From Pyropia haitanensis (lineage: Eukaryota > Rhodophyta > Bangiophyceae > Bangiales > Bangiaceae), in NCBI GenBank assembly GCA_008729055.1, contig SDUX01000132.1, positions 19,384 through 83,383 of the forward strand: a stretch of 64,000 nt of DNA, given 5' to 3'. Below the pieces are notes generated by a model that saw only the letters and a program-made list of their open reading frames with translations, ran no database searches and had not been told where the DNA came from. A program made the translations under genes and the position numbers. Each line of letters opens with the position of its first letter. Positions within the stretch are counted from its first letter, which is position 1. Below, one piece after another: positions 58,601 through 64,000 of this stretch.

Positions 58601-58812
58601 GTTGACGACAGGAAGAGCTCGACGGAGGGTGGAGAAGCGGCAGCGACGAAAAGAGAGAACAGTACCAGACCAATCACAGTCACAGAAGAAAAGCGCCCAG
58701 GAAGACAAACGAAAATTGTCAGTCGCACGGTCAAGGCGCAAATTCGCTCCACCGCACTTTCGCGCATCAGGTAGATGAGCGACCCGCCCCTCCCTCTCAC
58801 CCGGCCGTCAAA
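58601..58812. other. Link between D2 and the 380-bp repeats: nothing recognised
   Basis: Counterpart of 31291-31504, one substitution noted (GACGGAGGGTGG for GACGAAGGGTGG). Confidence 0.4.
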
Positions 58813-59990
58813 CTGCGTAATAGCAGCGTGCGCTGGCGCCGCGCGAAGGGCAGTGGTGGGTGGGGTGGGCCCACAGGCGCCCTCCCCCCCCCCCGCCGCC
58901 TCCCGCGCGTGCGCCAGGAACAGGAGCCGCGCGGCACGCACGCGGCGCCATCGCCGTCCACCGACCACCGGCCACCCCGCACCCCCTCCCCATGCCGCTG
59001 CGTAACAGCAGCGGGGAGTGGCGCCGCGTGCGGGGAGGGAAAGGCGCGCGGGAGCGCGCCCCCCCCCCCCCCCTCCGGCACGCGGGCGCGATACAAGGGC
59101 AGCGCTCAAACGCCACTGCCGTCCGCATCCGCCGAACCCCCCCCCCGAGTACGGAAAGGGAGGAACAGCAACAGGAAAGCCCATGCTCCCAACAAAAGGG
59201 AGTCACCTGTTGCGGAGCGGGAAGGGGACGTGAAGACCGGTAGTCGGCGGAGGTCGGGCGAGAGAGAGAAACGAAAAGCACACCCAACAAGACGACAGAG
59301 ACACAAACGACCAGCGCAACCAGTACCGCGACGCGCATGGTGCCGTCACCATCCACCGACGGCCAATCCCCCCCGCCCCCTGCCCATCACACTGCGTAAT
59401 AGCAGTGGGCCGTGGCGCCGCGCGTCAGCGGGGAGGAGCGCAGAAGCGATCCCCCCCCCGCATGGCGCGGGCGCGATGCAGGGGCGGCGCCACAACGATC
59501 CACACGCGCCAAAAACCCCCCCCTCTACCACACGGGAAGAAGAGAAAGGCCACAGGAATAACTCCGCCACCAGCGACGGAAGCTACCTGTTGTGGATCAG
59601 GCCGGGGCGAGGCAGACAGGCCGCCGGGGAAAGGCCACAAACACACACACACGCACGCAGGCAATGGAGCGCAATGGCGCGATCAAACAAACAGGCGCCG
59701 CCGTGGCAGCGCCCCGCCGTCGTCGTCCGTTCACGACCCGCCCTTTCGCACATCCGCCCCGCCCCACTGCGTATTTCAGCAGCGGGCAGTGGCGTCGCGC
59801 GAGGGAAGGAGTGCCATCGCAGCACACCCCCTCCCCAGCGCGGGCGCGATAAAGCAGGAGGCGCTCGAACGCCACCTCTGTCCGCGCATGCTGTCCCCGC
59901 TCCCCCACAGACAGGAAGAGGGAGACAGCAACAGGGATATCCATGCCCTCAAAACAAAAAGGACCGCCTGGCGCGGACTGGCAGGGAGAT
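58813..59990 (+). repeat. E2: four degenerate repeats of about 380 bp
   Basis: Copy 2 counterpart of 31505-32680, with motif starts at 58813, 58998, 59392 and 59767 (spacings 185, 394, 375, the same as copy 1). The internal divergence of the repeats is far larger than the difference between E1 and E2. Confidence 0.65.
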
Positions 59991-60570
59991 GAACGAGGCT
60001 GCAAGTCAACGGACGGCAGACGCGCGGAAAACAGAATCAAACAAAAAGCGGGCGGGCACACACCAAAAGAAAGAGGGAGGGAAACAGCACAAAACCTACC
60101 GTGAAAAAGACGCTGTCGTGGGAAGTGCGGCGCTCGGCCGGGGGCACCGCCGGTTGACTGCACTCCTCCACGGCCGCCGGATCGTGGTCGCCGGGTCGGA
60201 GCGGGGTCAACGTGATGGCGGCGGCAGCGGCAGCGGCGGCAGCGTCGCGGTCGAGCCCCGCCAGCCGCCGTCCCACGCCCGTCCCCGCCCGCCGCCGCTC
60301 TCGGCGCCCGTCGCAACAACAGCAGAGTTGGCATGCGGGGCGATGGGTGGTGCAGCGATCTGGGCGGCAGCCGGATTGGGGTGGACGTGGTGGTGGAAAG
60401 CGGGTGGCGACAGCGGCAGCAAAGGTGGAAGCGTGGGGGCGTGCGGTGGGCGTGACGGGAAGCCTCTCCACCCGTCGCCGCGTCGATCCTTGGCGCGCCA
60501 AGACACCGCCGGCGCCACCGACCGCCGCGAAGGCGCGAGCGGCAGCGGCCCGGGACGCGCCAATGTTGCC
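59991..60570. other. End of block E, copy 2: no gene assigned
   Basis: Counterpart of 32681-33260; leads directly into copy 3 of block A at 60571. Confidence 0.4.
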
Positions 60571-63500
60571 ATCGCCGTTGGCGGCCACCACCGCCGCGTG
60601 AGCGGGGACGCGCGCCCCACCAACTCGGCGGTGGCCACCGTAACGGCGCCTGCGGCCGCAACGGCTGCGGCGGCGGCAACGGCAGCGAGCAGCGGGCAGC
60701 GACGGCGACACGCCGTCACGAACGGTCGTTAGCGGTAGGCAGCTCCCGCCGCGGCATACTCGCGCGTGACACCCACCGCCGCGGTGCAAGAGGCGAAACC
60801 GGAGGGCGGGGCGGGGCGGGGGCGGAAACCGAGGGGCGAGGGGCGGGAAGCGGGGGGCGGAGGGCGGGAAACGGGGGATCGAGGCCAGAGGCGGGGGTGG
60901 CGGGACGCTGGGGGGAGGAGCTCGAACGGGCGGGGCGGGCGCCGCGCGCGCAAGCGGGGTGAACGCGCAGGGGCGGGCGGGGGGGGGGGGGGGGAATGGT
61001 TTGACGCGAGTCGTCCGCGCGGCTCGTGCCGCAGGCGCGTGCGGGGGGAGTGCGGCGGCCGACGCGGACATCACGGGAGGGCGGTGGGTGGCGCGAGTGA
61101 CGGCAAGCGCGCGGGGAAGCGGGGTTCGTAGGGCACCGTGCAGCGCGGCGGATGCGGGGCGGGACGCCGGTGCGCGGCGGGACGGGGCGGGGTGCGTGGG
61201 GACGCGGGGTGCGGCGGCGCGGGAAGCGGCGGCGGCGGGGTGCGGCGGGACGGGGCGGTGCTGGGGGTGGCGGCCCGCGCGGGAGCGTCCCGCGTTAACC
61301 GCCGCAGAAGCTAGCTGCAGCAGGCCGACGAAATGTTGCTGCGGTGCTGGCGTGAGGGCGTGTGCCGCAGCCCGTTTGTGGGGGGGGGGGGGTGCTACGC
61401 CGGCGCGAGCGCCACGGCGGGTCGGGTGGCGGCCGCCGGCTGACGCGGGAGCAGGTGGGGGGGGGGGTGCCTCGCTAGGTAGCGTGCGGTGGGTGGCGCG
61501 GCCGGTGCTGCTTGCGGTGGGTGGTGGGGTGCTTGTCGGGTGATTTCAAAAAGGGCCGGTGGGACGGCACGGGGGCGGGGGGTGAGCGCGACTGCGTCCG
61601 CTGCGGCATCGGTCCGTCTGGGCCGTCCGCCCGGGGCGCGAGCGCCCCCCTCCCCCCCCTCTGCGCGCATCGGCGGCCGTGCGGCGGCCGCCGTCGCCGC
61701 CGCCGGGCCGCCTGCAACCTCCAGCGGCCCTCCCCTGGCCGTGCGCGCCACGCTGCCGGCCCAGCGGGCATCGCACACGTCGTTCTCCCCCCCCCTCTTC
61801 TGTGAAAGAAAAACAAACCAAAACCGCCGCGCCAACTTTGTCTCGACACACACACGCCGCCGAGGGTCTGCCGCCCATTGATATTGCGTCTTGGCGCCGC
61901 ACGTCACGACCGGGAACGGCGCGTGGGGGCGGCGGCCGGTGGGTAGCGAGTCGGGACGCGGATTGGTAGGGCTGTAGCACACGCGTGGGCGCGTCCCCAG
62001 TTGGGACGCCGGCGGCTTGATTTGTTTTTTGGCTCTGTGAACGGGCGCCGCTGCTCTCGCACACGAGGCGGTCTGACAGCTTGCTCTCGTGACAGGGGAA
62101 CACGGCGAAAAGAGGGGAGAGGGGACGGTTCGGCGGGCCGCGACGGCAGCGGCGGCGGTGACGCGGCGGGTTTTGGTGTCGGCCGCCGCCGCGGCGGCCG
62201 CGGCGGACCAGGCCGCTTCCGTGCTGGCCGCCGCGGTGGCGGGCATCCGCGCCGCGGCGAGGCGGTCACGCCCGGCGCTCCCGGCGCGGCGCCGAGGGGG
62301 GGGGGCGACGGCCGCGGTGGCTGCGGTGACGGCGGCGACGCCGCCAGCCCTGCGCCCGTCGCGCTCGCCACAGCCACCATCACCGCCACCATCGCCGCCG
62401 TCGGCAGGGGCAGGCAGATCGATGGTGGCGACGACGTTGCCTGCTCCCCCCCTCTCTCCCTCGAGCACGTCACCCCGTGGCTTGTGCCCGCTCGCAGCGT
62501 CCAACGCCGCTGCCGCCGCCGCCGCCACCGCCGTCGCAGTGCACGCCGCCGGCTACACGGCGAGCACCCACACACCGCCCGCGCTACCAGCGGCGTCACC
62601 ACCGCCGGCGCTGCCCTCCTCCCCCCCAAAGGGCAGGTGCGTTCCCCTTCCCCTCCACCCGCCGTCGCCGCCATGTCGGTTGCGGCTGCCATCACCACTA
62701 CCACCAGTTGCAAGTTCCGCCTGTCCCACGCTTCCCTCACCCCTCCCGCACCAAACTTGACCGCCCACAACATCCCGCCCGCGACGATCACGCCCGCCAC
62801 ACGGTGACTGCCGAGGGACACAAAGACTGGCGTCAGCGCGTCGGCGGCGGCCGCGGCGGCGACCGACGGGCGCTGAGTCAGCCGCAAGATCGCCGTCGCG
62901 GACTGCAACATCCCCGCAGCGGTGGTGGCCATGGCACGACCAGACCGCGGAGGGGGGGCAGTGGGGACAGGGGGAGTCACTCCGTGCTGGTAGGGGGCGG
63001 CAATGGGCAGCGAGGGGGGGGGTGGGCGCGATGCTGTCGCTGCCCCACCGCCGCCGCCACCGCCAACGCCGCTGCCGACGTGGGAGTGGCTGCCACGTGG
63101 CCGTCAATGGTCGGAACACGGAGAAGTATGGATATCGCCTCTGATTGGGCAGTTTTTGGGTCGCGAATGGGACAACCCTGGTTCCACCCCAGCTCTGTCA
63201 CTCGAGACTTCAGACAATTCTGACCTGCTATTGGGCACAGTCTACTTTACAGTTGATGCGCGCCGCGGTGCACTTCCTCGCGAGTTTTTTTCATCCGAGG
63301 GCCTCGGCCGTGCACATCAGTCGCTCGCGTCGCGGCGCGCACTCTCTCGTCACGCGCGCGGGCGGGCATGGACCAGGAGCGGCTCGGCGAAAAACGGCAC
63401 CCCCCGCCGCTGTCAATGGCCGTCCCGGTGCCCCTACCGCCGCTCGCGTGGGCCGTCTGCGTGCCGCTAGCGCCGCCCGCTACGGATTCAACACAGACAC

Positions 63501-64000
63501 CGGCCGGGAGGGGGGGGGGTACATCATCTAGACGATCTATTGCCGCGTTTGAACCGCCGAGCGCGGGAGGGGTACACCGACCTGTAAACAGAGCGCTCTT
63601 GCCGCCGTCAGGCACGCCCGCCTCGCCTCCGCCCCCCCCTCCGAGCTCCGGCGGGGGGGGTTGGGCAGGGGGCCTGCGGCACGAGCAGAGCCGCCCCGCC
63701 TCCGTGGGCACCCGCCCCCACCGCACTGACGACCTCACCAGCCGTAGCACGCCGCCCATGACCGCCGCCAGCCGCCCGCGGTGTGTGCGCGTGCGCCGCC
63801 GTTTCGCGGTCGGCTGCGGCGGCGCGCACGGCAGTGCAGCCGTGCCCCGACGCGGCTCGACGCGCGGCCCCGACCCTCACCGGTGCCGCTGCGCCGCCGC
63901 CGTCGCCGCCCGCGCTGCCCCAGCACCTGACGGAGCGGATCGCCACGGGCCGCCGCGACGCGGTCTGCCGCGCCGTCGCCGCCCCCGTCCCAACTGCCCG
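60571..64000. repeat. Segmental tandem duplication, copy 3 (start only)
   Basis: Start of a third copy, cut by the window end inside block A. It resembles copy 2 in its first 800 bases (CGAGTCGTCC, TTCGTAGGGC, CGTTTGTGGG) and copy 1 from about 61570 onward (GGCACGGGGG, GATTGGTAGG, GGAGAAGTATGG). It therefore looks like a recombinant of the two types. Confidence 0.85.
60571..64000. other. Block A, copy 3 (partial): GC-rich, no convincing gene
   Basis: Corresponds to about 87-3510 of copy 1. One difference separates the - strand frames here: copy 1 reads CAGCGGCGTCGG near 2340, where copies 2 and 3 read CAGCGCGTCGGC. A frame that is open in copy 3 (- 61904-62980) is therefore shifted in copy 1. 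No family is recognised in any frame. Confidence 0.55.

Larger units (their letters stand above)
33261..60570. repeat. Segmental tandem duplication, copy 2 (27.3 kb)
   Basis: Second complete copy of the A-B-C-D-E unit. Block C (46610-55424) is almost base-for-base the same as 20790-28780 of copy 1 at an offset of about 25,830. The part of A from about 34435 to 36840 is clearly more diverged from copies 1 and 3, and it is flanked by near-identical sequence. Copy 2 also carries a private transposon at 53634-54472. Confidence 0.9.

Noticed and set aside
55481..58774. A 1,097-codon + frame of 27-residue repeats in the D2 array (and its - strand partners)
   Set aside because: The 81-bp period keeps frames open on both strands simultaneously, but some units carry indels and the units are best explained by hairpin symmetry. 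There is no domain and no plausible start or end.
61395..62528. A 377-codon - strand frame in copy 3 block A
   Set aside because: Poly-Ala, Arg and Pro composition. The corresponding frames in copies 1 and 2 are shifted by small indels, so it is not conserved as protein.

Overview
The window comes from a very GC-rich nuclear genome of a eukaryote. It has long GGC/GGT simple-sequence tracts, minisatellites of 80, 81 and about 960 bp, DNA-transposon remnants, and fragments of eukaryotic genes (an MCM4-like C-terminus and an armadillo-repeat protein). There is no sign of bacterial operons, rRNA or tRNA. A GC-rich alga, for example a bangiophyte red alga, would fit, but lineage is inference only. 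Nearly all the long open frames are a by-product of the base composition: stop codons are rare on both strands. Very few are offered here as genes.

Layout. One large unit is repeated head to tail: copy 1 at 87-33260, copy 2 at 33261-60570, and the start of copy 3 from 60571 to the window end. Each unit runs in the order A (GC-rich, no convincing gene; 87-4389, 33261-37509, 60571-64000), B (G-rich satellite block with a diverged edge, an 80-bp subrepeat and an array of about 960-bp units; about 4390-20790 and 37510-46610), C (gene and transposon remnants; about 20790-28780 and 46610-55424), D (81-bp hairpin minisatellite; about 28781-31290 and 55425-58600, the first with a 673-N gap) and E (degenerate 380-bp repeats; about 31290-33260 and 58600-60570). 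Bases 1-86 are a piece of D in inverted orientation, fused directly to A.

Content of C, present twice and nearly identical: a 5'-truncated MCM4-like C-terminus on +, an armadillo-type gene on - interrupted by one in-frame TGA, a hAT transposase C-terminus on + with a frameshift and an in-frame TAG, a 548-bp TA-flanked inverted-repeat element that appears to cut off the end of a conserved - strand reading frame, and an Ala/Pro-rich open frame on -. Copy 2 alone carries an 839-bp transposon with 15-bp terminal inverted repeats and a 3-bp target duplication beside that last frame.

Interpretation. This looks like a satellite-driven, recombining region (pericentromeric, subtelomeric or otherwise heterochromatic) in which decayed gene pieces are carried along by tandem duplication. 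The two B arrays are each homogenised to their own variant, array B2 has a higher-order repeat, and copy 3 is a mosaic of copies 1 and 2. I found no intact functional system. The most notable features are the double-hairpin 81-bp satellite, the private homogenisation of the B arrays, and the transposon footprints.
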